Of a stretch of 64,000 nt of DNA, positions 54,394 through 62,819 are shown in pieces. The number at the start of each line of letters is the position of its first letter. The stretch's first letter is position 1. The stretch is from Corynebacterium sp. KPL1814. GTDB taxonomy: Bacteria; Actinomycetota; Actinomycetes; Mycobacteriales; Mycobacteriaceae. The notes beneath the pieces are model-generated. The model had not been told where the DNA came from, did not search any database, and was given only the letters and a program-made list of their open reading frames with translations. A program made the translations under genes and the position numbers. The stretch lies in the NCBI RefSeq assembly GCF_000478175.1, contig NZ_KI515776.1:350796-414795 (forward strand), read 5' to 3'.

Positions 54394-54717
54394 ATGACGC
54401 ACAACCCTGAGCCACCAAAACCGGACCCCGAACTGCGCCGTCGCTCCCGCAAGGCGCTATGGAAATACGGGCTCGCGCGCGTGGTGCTTTTTATCGCGCT
54501 CACCGCGGTCATCGAGCTGCTGGCGGTAGCGATTGATTTCCCCATCCCCGTCCTCGTGGCAGCGCTCTTAGCGCTCTTTGTCGCCCTGCCGCTATCGATG
54601 CTGATTTTTAAAAATTGGCGCATCGAGGCCACGCAGACGTTGGCGGAATACTCCGCGCAACGCAAGGCGCACAAGCGTTGGGTGCAGGCCGAATTGGAAG
54701 GCCGCGCGGAGGCCTAG
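54394..54717 (+). CDS. DUF4229 family membrane protein
   Basis: This 107-aa protein has two close membrane helices (about 30-50 and 52-72) and a charged C-terminal helix, the arrangement of actinobacterial DUF4229 proteins found near menA. Function unknown. TACAAT (54380-54385) ends 8 nt before the ATG, indicating a leaderless message. Confidence 0.8.
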   Translation: MTHNPEPPKPDPELRRRSRKALWKYGLARVVLFIALTAVIELLAVAIDFPIPVLVAALLALFVALPLSMLIFKNWRIEATQTLAEYSAQRKAHKRWVQAELEGRAEA

Positions 54718-54735
54718 GCGCGCAAGCCTAGAGGC

Positions 54736-55632
54736 CTAGACCAGGGCGACGGCGATGGCCTCGATGACTGCCCAGATGAGCATGGCGCGCCCGGTCAGCC
54801 CCAGCACGGGGATGAGCTCGGCTCCGGTGGCGCCGCGATTGACGGTGCGCACCGCGCGGAGTGCAAACGGGAAGTAGACCAGACCAGCGAGCGCGAGCCA
54901 GCTGCCGAAGGCAACCGCGATGGTGAGCACGAAGGGCAAGAGTAGCAGGCCGGTAAAGAGCAGGCGGGCGTTCTTATTGCCTAGCCGCACCGCGAGGGTG
55001 ATCTTGCCGGCCTCGGCATCGGAGGGAATATCGCGGATATTATTGACCAGGTTTACCCCGGAGCTCATGGCGCCGATGCCGATGGCCAGGGCCAGGCCCG
55101 TCCAAGAAATGCGGCCGGCTTGGGTAAATTCGGTGCCGAGCACGGCGACGAGGCCGAAGAAGACAAAGACGGCGACCTCGCCCAGGCCGCGGTAGCCGTA
55201 GGGGTTCTTGCCGCCGGTATAAAACCACGCGCCGGCGATGCACAGCGCGCCGATGAGGATGAGCCACCAGGCACCGGCCGCCAGCGACAGGATGATTCCG
55301 GCTAAGCCTGCGACGGCAAAGCACCCGAAAGCGGCGTATTTCACGTGGCTAGGCTGCGCGAGGCCGCTGCCGGTCAGGCGCTGCGGACCGGTGCGGTCAT
55401 CATCGGTGCCGCGGATGCCATCGGAGTAGTCATTGGCATAGTTCACGCCGATGATAAGCGCCCACGCCACGATGAGCGCGAGCAATGCGCGGCCGATATG
55501 CCCGCTATTAATGCCGAAGGCCGCGCCCGTACCTGCGACAACGGGTGCGAAGGCATTGGCCCACGTATGCGGGCGAGCGCCATTGATCCAATCCTGTGCG
55601 GTAGCGGAATAATTACCGGCTGATGAAGTCAT
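54736..55632 (-). CDS. menA: 1,4-dihydroxy-2-naphthoate polyprenyltransferase
   Basis: MenA attaches the polyprenyl chain to dihydroxynaphthoate, giving demethylmenaquinone in the membrane. The 298-aa UbiA-family protein has about eight helices and the two Asp-rich motifs NYANDYSDGIRGTDDDR (about 70-86) and NNIRDIPSDAEAGK (about 195-208). I chose ATG 55632 because MTSSAGNYSATAQDWINGAR fits the family; upstream codons in frame give an implausible extension. Confidence 0.94.
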   Translation of the reverse strand: MTSSAGNYSATAQDWINGARPHTWANAFAPVVAGTGAAFGINSGHIGRALLALIVAWALIIGVNYANDYSDGIRGTDDDRTGPQRLTGSGLAQPSHVKYAAFGCFAVAGLAGIILSLAAGAWWLILIGALCIAGAWFYTGGKNPYGYRGLGEVAVFVFFGLVAVLGTEFTQAGRISWTGLALAIGIGAMSSGVNLVNNIRDIPSDAEAGKITLAVRLGNKNARLLFTGLLLLPFVLTIAVAFGSWLALAGLVYFPFALRAVRTVNRGATGAELIPVLGLTGRAMLIWAVIEAIAVALV

Positions 55633-55714
55633 AGCCACCATTGTGCCACTGCGTAGTGGGCGTACAGCAATCAGGAAGTCAGGGCCGGAGTCGAGGCTGG
55701 GGCCTGCGGTAGGG

Positions 55715-56851
55715 TTAGGCGTTAAAGAGGGCGGCGACGGCCTGGCGGTCAACCTTGCCAGGACCGGTGGTGGGAAATTCCGCGAGGCGCTTTAGATCTT
55801 TTGGCAGCTGCCAGCGGGGGAGTTCGGCGTCTTCGAGGGCTTCGAAGATATCGCCAAGCTCGGCATTACCGGTATAGGCGGCCACGATGGCCTGGCCCAG
55901 CCGCGGGTGCGGGATGCCGACGACGCACGCCTCGGCAACACCGGGCACCCGAAGGATCTCGCGTTCCAAGACCTCTGGGTGCAGCTTCAGCCCGCCGGAG
56001 TCGATGACATTATCGAGGCGCCCGGTGACGGTGAGGATGCCGTCTTTGATGACGCCGGCATCGGAAGTGGCAAACCACCCGTTTCCGGGAAAAGCCTCGT
56101 GACTTGGGGCATTGCGGTAGCCCCGCGCGATGGTGGGCCCGCCCAGTAAAATGCGGCCGTCTTGGACGCGGGCGGTCGTCCCGGGCAGCGGGCGGCCGTC
56201 GTAGACGCAGCCGCCGGCGGTTTCGGAGGAACCGTAGGTGGTGGTGATGTGGATGCCCCGGTCCGTGGCCGCGGCGTGCAGGCGCGGGTGGATGGCGGCA
56301 CCGCCCACCAAAATGGCATCGAAACTTTGGAGCGCATCGATGCCCTCCGGCACATCCATGGCTTTGGCCAGCTGCAGCGGGGTGAGCGCGGTGTAGGTGC
56401 GGTCGCCGGTGCGGGAGAGCTCCGCGGCGGCGCGGGCGAAGGCGGAGATATTAAAGCCTGCGCTGAGATCGAGGCAGAGCGGATCCACCCCGGCCACCAG
56501 GGAACGGACGAGGACTTGGATGCCGGCGATGTGGTGGGCGGGCATCGCCAAGAGCCATTGCCCAGGGCCACCGAGGACCTGGTGGGTGGCATCGGCGCTG
56601 GCGACCAGGTTGGCCGGCGTTAGTTGAGCGCCCTTTGGGGTGCCGGTGGACCCTGAGGTGGAGACCACGAGCGCGATGTCCGCGGCGATGGGCTCGCCGG
56701 CGCGTTGGGAATTGCGCAGGAGGGTGGCGCGGGTGGCATCGGCAAGCGGCAGCGGCAAAAAGCAGGACCTACCGGCAATGGCTGATTCGAGGTCCGGCAG
56801 GATGGCCGCGGGGTCATGCGGATCAACGGGCAAGGGGGCGAGGATAGTCAC
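55715..56851 (-). CDS. menE: o-succinylbenzoate-CoA ligase
   Basis: MenE activates o-succinylbenzoate for ring closure by MenB. The 378-aa ANL-family enzyme has the AMP motif VVSTSGSTGTPKGAQLT, TTYGSSETAGG, WFATSDAG and the C-terminal segment TTGPGKVDRQAV with the adenylation Lys. It is shorter than typical acyl-CoA ligases, as is usual for actinobacterial MenE. It lies between menA and menB on the same strand. Confidence 0.92.
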   Translation of the reverse strand: MTILAPLPVDPHDPAAILPDLESAIAGRSCFLPLPLADATRATLLRNSQRAGEPIAADIALVVSTSGSTGTPKGAQLTPANLVASADATHQVLGGPGQWLLAMPAHHIAGIQVLVRSLVAGVDPLCLDLSAGFNISAFARAAAELSRTGDRTYTALTPLQLAKAMDVPEGIDALQSFDAILVGGAAIHPRLHAAATDRGIHITTTYGSSETAGGCVYDGRPLPGTTARVQDGRILLGGPTIARGYRNAPSHEAFPGNGWFATSDAGVIKDGILTVTGRLDNVIDSGGLKLHPEVLEREILRVPGVAEACVVGIPHPRLGQAIVAAYTGNAELGDIFEALEDAELPRWQLPKDLKRLAEFPTTGPGKVDRQAVAALFNA

Positions 56852-56917
56852 GGCAGTAGATCTTAAGGCTACGGCGGGACAAAGCCCGGTTGCGGCCGGG
56901 GTGAGTCGATGCGGGAA

Positions 56918-57058
56918 TCAGCGGTACGTGTCCTCTTGATCAAAGGGCCGCTCGTTATTGGCCTCGGCTTCTTTAATGCGGCGCAGCATCCACACGCGCG
57001 AGCCGAGAACGCCCCCGACGGCGAGGATCGCAAGCAGGATACAAAATGCGATGAGCAC
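56918..57058 (-). CDS. Tiny single-helix membrane protein between menE and menB
   Basis: The minus frame encodes LIAFCILLAILAVGGVLGSR as one membrane helix, followed by a short charged tail (WMLRRIKEAEANNERPFDQE to DTYR, stop at 56918). AAGGAG lies 11 nt before the GTG at 57058; another in-frame GTG at 57070 overlaps that sequence and is less likely. It has 46 aa, no recognised family, and sits in the men operon 15 bp after the menB stop. Confidence 0.6.
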   Translation of the reverse strand: MLIAFCILLAILAVGGVLGSRVWMLRRIKEAEANNERPFDQEDTYR

Positions 57059-57073
57059 GGTGCGGGGCACTCC

Positions 57074-58042
57074 TTAGTAGTAATAGGGGAATTCGTCCCA
57101 GTTAGGCTCGCGCTTGTCCAGGAAGGACTGCTTGCCCTCGACGGCCTCATCGGTCATATAAGCCAGGCGGGTGGCCTCGCCGGCGAAGACCTGCTGGCCC
57201 ATCAGGCCATCATCGGTAAGGTTGAATGCGAATTTCAGCATGCGCTGGGCGGTGGGGGATTTCATATTGATTTCCTGGCCCATGCGGATGGCGGTGTCCT
57301 CGAGCTCGCCGTGGTCTGCGACCTCATTGACCGCGCCCATCTCATACATGCGCTGGGCATCGTAGGTGCGGCCCAAAAAGAAGATCTCGCGGGCGAATTT
57401 CTGGCCCACCATCTTGGCCAGGTAGGCCGAGCCATAGCCCGCATCGAAGGATCCGACGTCCGCGTCCGTCTGCTTAAAGCGCGCCTCCTGGCGGGAAGCC
57501 ACGGTCATATCGCAGACCACGTGCAGCGAGTGCCCGCCACCGGCGGCCCACCCATTGACCACGGCGATAACTACCTTCGGCATGGTGCGGATAAGGCGCT
57601 GGACCTCCAGGATGTGCAGGCGGCCGCCTTCGACCTTGGCGCGGGCCTCGTCGACGCTGGATTCATCCGCCGTCGCATCATCGTGGGCGTGCTCGGTGGC
57701 GTAGCGATACCCCGACCGGCCGCGAATGCGCTGGTCACCGCCGGAACAAAACGCCCAGCCGCCGTCCTTTTCGGACGGTCCATTGCCGGTAAGAAAGATA
57801 GTGCCCACATCCGGCGTGCGGCGGGCGTGATCCAAGGTGCGATACAGCTCATCCACGGTGTGCGGCCGGAAGGCATTGCGCACCTCCGGCCTGTCGATGG
57901 CGATGCGCACGATGCCATTCTTCCGGCCGTCCGCCGCCAGCCGGTGGTAGGTGACGTCCGTGAGATCCCCAAAGCCCTCAACCGGGCGCCACAATTCCTC
58001 GCGGAACGGATTTTCGGTGCTGTATTTCTTCTGCTCGCTCAT
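57074..58042 (-). CDS. menB: 1,4-dihydroxy-2-naphthoyl-CoA synthase
   Basis: MenB closes the second ring of menaquinone from o-succinylbenzoyl-CoA. The 322-aa crotonase-fold protein has WAFCSGGDQRIRGRSGY, VNGWAAGGGHSLHVVCDMT (oxyanion hole and bicarbonate/Asp region), FDAGYGSAYLAKMVG and the C-terminal WDEFPYYY. TATGCT (58055-58050) ends 7 nt before the ATG at 58042, so the mRNA is probably leaderless. Confidence 0.95.
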   Translation of the reverse strand: MSEQKKYSTENPFREELWRPVEGFGDLTDVTYHRLAADGRKNGIVRIAIDRPEVRNAFRPHTVDELYRTLDHARRTPDVGTIFLTGNGPSEKDGGWAFCSGGDQRIRGRSGYRYATEHAHDDATADESSVDEARAKVEGGRLHILEVQRLIRTMPKVVIAVVNGWAAGGGHSLHVVCDMTVASRQEARFKQTDADVGSFDAGYGSAYLAKMVGQKFAREIFFLGRTYDAQRMYEMGAVNEVADHGELEDTAIRMGQEINMKSPTAQRMLKFAFNLTDDGLMGQQVFAGEATRLAYMTDEAVEGKQSFLDKREPNWDEFPYYY

Positions 58043-58344
58043 AGCGCCCAGCATAGTGGGCGCGAAAAAGTTTAGTCCCCATTCCCAACCCTCACCTCTA
58101 CGCACTGCCCAGCATGCTGGTAATAATCGATACTCAATAACTGCGAGGGGTTACCCCGCAATGTACCCGTGTACCCTATGCCGGCGCGGTCATCAATACG
58201 GTGGGAAGACTCGAACTTCCTCAACCCTTTAACGCCAAAGGGTGCCTAGATGTCCTCGAATTTCCCCTCGAAGGCGGGGGCATACTCGCTGCAAGTGCGT
58301 AAAGGCTACCGCCACGCGCGCGGCGTGGCATGACTAAAATTCCG
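58043..58344. other. Intergenic region upstream of menB
   Basis: Apart from the menB -10 region this 302-bp gap has no supportable gene. It contains ACCCTTT/AAAGGGT (7-bp stem) and, on the minus strand, GGAAGTTCGAGTCTTCC, which looks like a tRNA T-arm, but no acceptor or anticodon arm can be folded with it. Confidence 0.4.
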
Positions 58345-58806
58345 CTATGGAGTTATCAGTTCCGTATTCCAGTTCAACTGCTGGATGCGGGTATCAAGCT
58401 CCCGGTACTGCTTGGACAGGTCATCGACCCGTTTGCGCAGTTCTGCTACCGGAAGCGTGGCCACGAACTTAATCTCCGCGCGGGAGTAGCGGTCCTGGCG
58501 CGCGCCCGCGGCTTGGGCGAGGTCGTGGTAGATGCGGCGGGTGCGCACGAGGCCATCGCGAAGCGCAAGGGCCTGCATCAGGTTCTTCTCGCCATCAAAA
58601 TCGGTGGCCGCGTTCGTGGCATTGATGGCCTGCACGAGCTTATCGATGCGCCCAGTAATGCCCTCCAACTCGCGCAGAAGCTCGGCCGGATCCTCGTCCG
58701 GGGTATCGCCCTCCTGCACGCGCACGACGGAGAGCAGGCGCTCGCGCAGCTCATTGAGCCGTTCCTGCGCCTGCGCGCGCTCTGCTAATGCCTCTGCCAG
58801 TAACAT
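58345..58806 (-). CDS. DIP1984 family protein
   Basis: This 153-aa, largely alpha-helical protein is of the DIP1984 (septicolysin-like) family, with LAEALAERAQAQERLNELRE at the start and RRIYHDLAQAAGARQDRYSR in the second half. No enzyme motif is seen and the role is unknown. GGAGG lies 5-6 nt before the ATG. It is divergent from menC. Confidence 0.8.
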   Translation of the reverse strand: MLLAEALAERAQAQERLNELRERLLSVVRVQEGDTPDEDPAELLRELEGITGRIDKLVQAINATNAATDFDGEKNLMQALALRDGLVRTRRIYHDLAQAAGARQDRYSRAEIKFVATLPVAELRKRVDDLSKQYRELDTRIQQLNWNTELITP

Positions 58807-58911
58807 GGTTCCTCCTTCAGGGGTAGGTAGGAACCAACGTAGCCGGGGTGGGGGCTGGGGTCAATGGGTTGTGGTCCGCATCGCGGGCGGCGTGCCAGCT
58901 ACCATGACCTT

Positions 58912-59922
58912 ATGAACATCGATGACGTTCTCGACCGCGCCCATGTAGTCTCCCTCCCGCTGGCCGTGAAGTTTCGCGGCATCACCACGCGGGAGGCGTT
59001 GCTTATTGATGGGCCTGCCGGTTGGGGTGAATTTGCGCCGTTCCTGGAATACGGGCCCGCGGAATCGGCCGCGTGGCTGCGCGCCGGGTTGGAGGCCGCT
59101 TACGAGGGCTTTCCTAAACCCGTCCGCGAATGGGTAGAGGTCAATGCCACCATTCCTGCCGTTCCTGCCAACGAGGTACCCGCGATTGTGGATCGCTATC
59201 CAGGCTGCCGGACGTTCAAGATCAAGGTGGCGGAGAAGGGCCAGACGCTTGCCGATGACATCGCGCGCGTCCACGCCGTCCGCGAACACGTGAGTGCCCG
59301 GGGTGTTATCCCGGTGCTGCGCGTGGATGCCAATGGCGGCTGGAGTGTGGCCGAAGCGGTAGAGGCCGCCCAGGCATTCATGCCGCTGGATTATATGGAA
59401 CAACCCTGCGCGAGCGCGGAAGAACTGGTGGAGGTGCGCAGGCAGCTTATGCGCAACGGGCTTTTTGTGCGCGTGGCTGCGGATGAATCCATTCGCAAAG
59501 TTGAGGATCCGTACCGCGTGGCGGATCTGCAGGCGGCCGATGTAGCGGTGGTGAAACCCGCGCCGCTGGGCGGGGTGCGCCGCGTCCTCGAGGTGGCGCA
59601 GCACCTGCGCGAACGGCACATGGATATTACGGTGGCCTCGGCGCTGGATACTTCCATTGGCATCAATATGGGCTTGGCGGCAGTGGCGGCGCTGCCGCAA
59701 ATCTATGACGACGAGGACATCGACGTCACCCCGGCCGCAGCAGGCCTGGCCACGGGCAGCCTTTTCGAAGAAGATGTCACCGCGCCGCGCCATCTACACG
59801 ACGGGCACCTGCGCGCCGAGATCCTCGCCCCAGAACCGGACCGCCTGTCCTCCTTGGCTGCACCGGGCAACCGCCGCGACTGGTGGTTTGAGCGCCTGCG
59901 GGAATCGTGGCAATTCCTGTAG
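58912..59922 (+). CDS. menC: o-succinylbenzoate synthase
   Basis: MenC dehydrates SHCHC to o-succinylbenzoate. The 336-aa enolase-superfamily protein has the catalytic Lys pair region TFKIKVAEKG, metal ligands in RVDANGGW, YMEQPC and AADESIRK, and the second Lys in VVKPAPLGG. TACCAT (58900-58905) lies 6 nt before the ATG at 58912, which favours this start over one 48 bp upstream. A strong terminator follows. Confidence 0.93.
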   Translation: MNIDDVLDRAHVVSLPLAVKFRGITTREALLIDGPAGWGEFAPFLEYGPAESAAWLRAGLEAAYEGFPKPVREWVEVNATIPAVPANEVPAIVDRYPGCRTFKIKVAEKGQTLADDIARVHAVREHVSARGVIPVLRVDANGGWSVAEAVEAAQAFMPLDYMEQPCASAEELVEVRRQLMRNGLFVRVAADESIRKVEDPYRVADLQAADVAVVKPAPLGGVRRVLEVAQHLRERHMDITVASALDTSIGINMGLAAVAALPQIYDDEDIDVTPAAAGLATGSLFEEDVTAPRHLHDGHLRAEILAPEPDRLSSLAAPGNRRDWWFERLRESWQFL

Positions 59923-59940
59923 TTGCTCCTAAAGCATAAG

Positions 59941-59970
59941 AAAAGCGCCTGGCACTTGCCAGGCGCTTTT
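59941..59970. terminator. Bidirectional terminator between menC and the OsmC-like gene
   Basis: AAAAGCGCCTGGCA and TGCCAGGCGCTTTT form a perfect 14-bp stem with a 2-nt centre; the A and T tracts serve convergent transcripts on both strands. Confidence 0.9.
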
Positions 59971-59983
59971 ATCTATCTAAACC

Positions 59984-60529
59984 TTAGACCAACTCGTGGG
60001 TGAGGTTGGCCGGGCGGGTGTAGGTATTAACGACCGGGGACCACTTGATGGCGTCGTCCACGATCTTCTGCAGAGTCTCCTGGTCGGTGTCGCCGTCGAT
60101 GTCGACCTTAACGTTGACGTCGGAAACGCCTGGGCGCTTGTCCTCGCCCAAGTCACCAACGCCCCAGGTTGGGGAGAGGTCGATGTCGCCGACGATGTCG
60201 AGCTCCAGCTTGGTCAGGGTGACGCCGCGGTGCTGAGCGATGGCCTGAATGCCAACGTTGATGCAGGCGCCAAGACCGGCCTGGGCGACCTCGGTGGGGT
60301 TGGGTGCGGAGTCATCGCCAAGCAGCGGCAAAGGCTCGCCCACCTTGATGGTGTGGTCGCGCACGGTGGTGTTATTGCGGAAGAAACCGTCAGCCTCGGT
60401 GTGGGTGCGGACGTGCTTCTTGGCACCCTCAGGGTTGTCGATGTTCTTCTGTGCTAGGTCGTTGAGCTTCTCGCCATCGATGGGCTCAAGAGCGTCGCCT
60501 TCTTTGTGGTTCGGGGTGAGATCAGACAT
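59984..60529 (-). CDS. OsmC-like protein with a single Cys
   Basis: This 181-aa protein of the OsmC/Ohr superfamily has the segment PNPTEVAQAGLGACINVGIQ, which corresponds to the first catalytic-Cys helix. The second family Cys is missing; the equivalent region reads AIKWSPVVNTYTRP. The usual peroxidase disulfide cycle therefore cannot operate in the standard way. AAGGAG precedes the ATG. It shares a 227-bp control region with the divergent ABC importer. Confidence 0.85.
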   Translation of the reverse strand: MSDLTPNHKEGDALEPIDGEKLNDLAQKNIDNPEGAKKHVRTHTEADGFFRNNTTVRDHTIKVGEPLPLLGDDSAPNPTEVAQAGLGACINVGIQAIAQHRGVTLTKLELDIVGDIDLSPTWGVGDLGEDKRPGVSDVNVKVDIDGDTDQETLQKIVDDAIKWSPVVNTYTRPANLTHELV

Positions 60530-60687
60530 TAAATTGCTCCTTGTATCAGATGTTTATTAACTGATGGCGCCATGGTAACGCGAAGGTAAATATAAATCTA
60601 GAACGAGAGGTCTATTTTGTAGAGAATGCCAGGTCTAGAGTGAATATAAATGTGTGCACCGCATTTTCTGACCTGTGAATTTAGAAA

Positions 60688-60731
60688 TTGACACCGTAGT
60701 GCGCCTGCCCTAGGTTCGTTCTGAACAAACC
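60688..60731 (+). promoter_or_regulatory. Promoter and operator-like dyad of the CmpA/NrtA-type ABC operon
   Basis: TTGACA (60688-60693) and TAGGTT (60711-60716) are spaced 17 bp, a near-consensus promoter. A 19-bp dyad GGTTCGTTC-T-GAACAAACC (60713-60731, one mismatch) overlaps the -10 and start region, an ideal position for a repressor. The regulator is unknown. Confidence 0.6.
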
Positions 60732-60756
60732 ACTTGGTCTAGTTAAGAAAGAGCGC

Positions 60757-61926
60757 ATGGTTCACAATCGGAAGCTGTCGCGACGGCAGATACTGCGCAG
60801 CGCAGTGGCAATGGGCGGGGTAGCCGTGGGCTCGCAGGTGCTATCCGCATGTTCCACGCCGCGGCAGGGGGACAATGCCCAGTCCGGAAAATCCGAGCAG
60901 GGCGGGGAAACCCTCACCATCGGATTCGTGCCCATCGCATGCGCGTCACCGCTGGTAGCGGCCGATGGCTTGGGCGCCTTTGAAAAGCAGGGCCTCAACG
61001 TTGAGCTGCGCAAATTCGCGGGATGGGCGGATCTTTGGACCGCCTATGCCACCGGCGCCTTAGACGTGGCGCACATGCTCTCGCCCATGCCGCTGGCCAT
61101 CGATGCCGGTGCCACCAATGCCTCCCGGCCTACCGAGTTGGCCTTTACGCAAAACACCAACGGGCAGGCACTGACCTTGTCCACCTCCCACCTGGATACC
61201 GTGTCGCGGCCGGCGGACCTGAAGGGCATGGTGCTGGGTATCCCCTTTGAATATTCGGTGCATGCGCTCTTGCTGCGCGATTACCTCGTGGCCGGCGGGG
61301 TCGATCCGGTCTCAGATGTGGAGCTGCGCCTCTTGCGCCCGGCCGATATGGTGGCGCAACTTTCGGTAGGTACCATCGACGGCTTTATTGGCCCAGAGCC
61401 CTTCAACCAGCGCGCCCTGACTACCGGCTCGGGCCGGGCCTTTGTTCCCACCCGCCAGATGTGGGAAAACCACCCGTGCTGCTCGGTGGCCGTGGCCAAG
61501 GAAGTAGACCGGGGCGTGCGCGACCGCGTGGTCGCGGCGCTACACGAAGGCGCGCAGTACGTCGATAGCCCGCACCACGTCCACGAATCGGCCTCCATGC
61601 TGGCCAAGGAGAAGTACCTGAACCAGAAGGAAGAGCTGATTTCGCGTGCCTTGGCCGGAAACTACACCACCTGGGACGGCAAAGACCTGGTGGATCCACA
61701 GATGATCAAGTTCGGCGGCAGCACCTCCGCCACCGCAATTACGTGGATGGCCGCCCAAATGGCCCGCTGGGATCTGGGCGGAAAAGCAATGCCGATGGAG
61801 GACCAAGCGCTGTTAGACGTCACAAAATCTGTTTTGCCACGCGAAGCCGATCTCACTACGGACCCAGTGGAAATCAACGGCCATACCTTCGATCCCCTGC
61901 ACCCCACCGCCGGATACCAGCGTTAA
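60757..61926 (+). CDS. CmpA/NrtA-type ABC transporter substrate-binding lipoprotein
   Basis: This 389-aa binding protein has a Tat-like signal (SRRQILRSAVAMGG) ending in a lipobox (VLSACS). The mature part matches the nitrate/bicarbonate NrtA-CmpA group rather than sulfonate binders: TIGFVPIACASPLVAADGLG, DVAHMLSPMPLAID and TQNTNGQALTLS. The ligand could be nitrate, nitrite, cyanate or bicarbonate. It is the first gene of a three-gene operon behind a strong promoter. Confidence 0.88.
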   Translation: MVHNRKLSRRQILRSAVAMGGVAVGSQVLSACSTPRQGDNAQSGKSEQGGETLTIGFVPIACASPLVAADGLGAFEKQGLNVELRKFAGWADLWTAYATGALDVAHMLSPMPLAIDAGATNASRPTELAFTQNTNGQALTLSTSHLDTVSRPADLKGMVLGIPFEYSVHALLLRDYLVAGGVDPVSDVELRLLRPADMVAQLSVGTIDGFIGPEPFNQRALTTGSGRAFVPTRQMWENHPCCSVAVAKEVDRGVRDRVVAALHEGAQYVDSPHHVHESASMLAKEKYLNQKEELISRALAGNYTTWDGKDLVDPQMIKFGGSTSATAITWMAAQMARWDLGGKAMPMEDQALLDVTKSVLPREADLTTDPVEINGHTFDPLHPTAGYQR

Positions 61927-61940
61927 GGACTCCCACGCTT

Positions 61941-62819
61941 ATGACCACACTGAAAAATCACAGCGCTAGCACCAGCACCGCGCACTCCACTGACACCCAC
62001 ACCGCAGCGCCCCACCGAGGCAACACCGACGGCCGGAAGAAGCGGCGGGACAGCCCGTGGCAGGCAATGGGCCTGGGTATTGCGCTTTTTATTGCCTTCA
62101 TCGCCATATGGCAGTCGGTGGCGGCTGCAGGCTGGCTTTCCGGTATCGCCCCCACCCCCGCGCGCACCTGGGACAGGGCCGTAGAGATCCTCTCTGATCC
62201 CTTCTACCGGGATGGGCCGGCCTCGGTAGGCATCTTTTGGCACATGGTGGCCTCCCTGCGCCGCGTGCTCATTGGCTTTGCTATCGCCATGGTGATAGCC
62301 ATTCCGCTGGGCTTTTGGCTGGGATCTTCTGCCACCTTCCGCCGCGCGACGGATCCCTTTGTGCAGATCCTGCGCCCCGTATCTCCGCTGGCATGGCTGC
62401 CACTAGGCCTGGCACTGCTTCGCGATGCCGAAAATACCGCCGTCTTCGTCATCATCCTCTCCGCCTTGTGGCCGACGCTGCTCAATACCATCGAGGCGGT
62501 CCGCGGGATTCACCCCACGTATAAGAACCTGGCGGCCACGCTCGGCACGAACCGGATGCAGCAGCTCCTCTATATCGTCGGGCCGGCTGCGCTGCCGGGG
62601 ATTATCACCGGCATGCGGCAATCGCTATCGACCGCCTGGTTGGTCATCGTGGCCGCGGAAATGCTCGTCGGTGGCCAAGGCGTCGGCTTCTTTGTCTGGA
62701 ATATGTGGAACCGCCTCGATATTGACGCCATCGTCGTGGTCATCGTGCTGATCGGTGTCATCGGATTGGCCCTGGATTACCTCGTTGCTTCCCTGCAGAA
62801 AGTGGTGCGCTATGACTAA
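61941..62819 (+). CDS. ABC transporter permease (NrtB-type)
   Basis: This 292-aa BPD-type permease has a His/Thr-rich polar N-terminus (about 1-40) and six helices. The EAA-like loop ATLGTNRMQQLLYIVGPAAL lies about 205-225. It partners the upstream binding protein and the downstream ATPase; its stop overlaps the ATPase start (ATGACTAATG). Confidence 0.9.
   Translation: MTTLKNHSASTSTAHSTDTHTAAPHRGNTDGRKKRRDSPWQAMGLGIALFIAFIAIWQSVAAAGWLSGIAPTPARTWDRAVEILSDPFYRDGPASVGIFWHMVASLRRVLIGFAIAMVIAIPLGFWLGSSATFRRATDPFVQILRPVSPLAWLPLGLALLRDAENTAVFVIILSALWPTLLNTIEAVRGIHPTYKNLAATLGTNRMQQLLYIVGPAALPGIITGMRQSLSTAWLVIVAAEMLVGGQGVGFFVWNMWNRLDIDAIVVVIVLIGVIGLALDYLVASLQKVVRYD

Noticed and set aside
58195..58280. 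Possible tRNA on the minus strand (T-arm-like GGAAGTTCGAGTCTTCC)
   Set aside because: The T-arm pattern is good, but no matching acceptor stem, D-arm or 7-nt anticodon loop can be drawn; the adjacent stem has a 6-nt loop. A chance match or old tRNA fragment is all that can be said.
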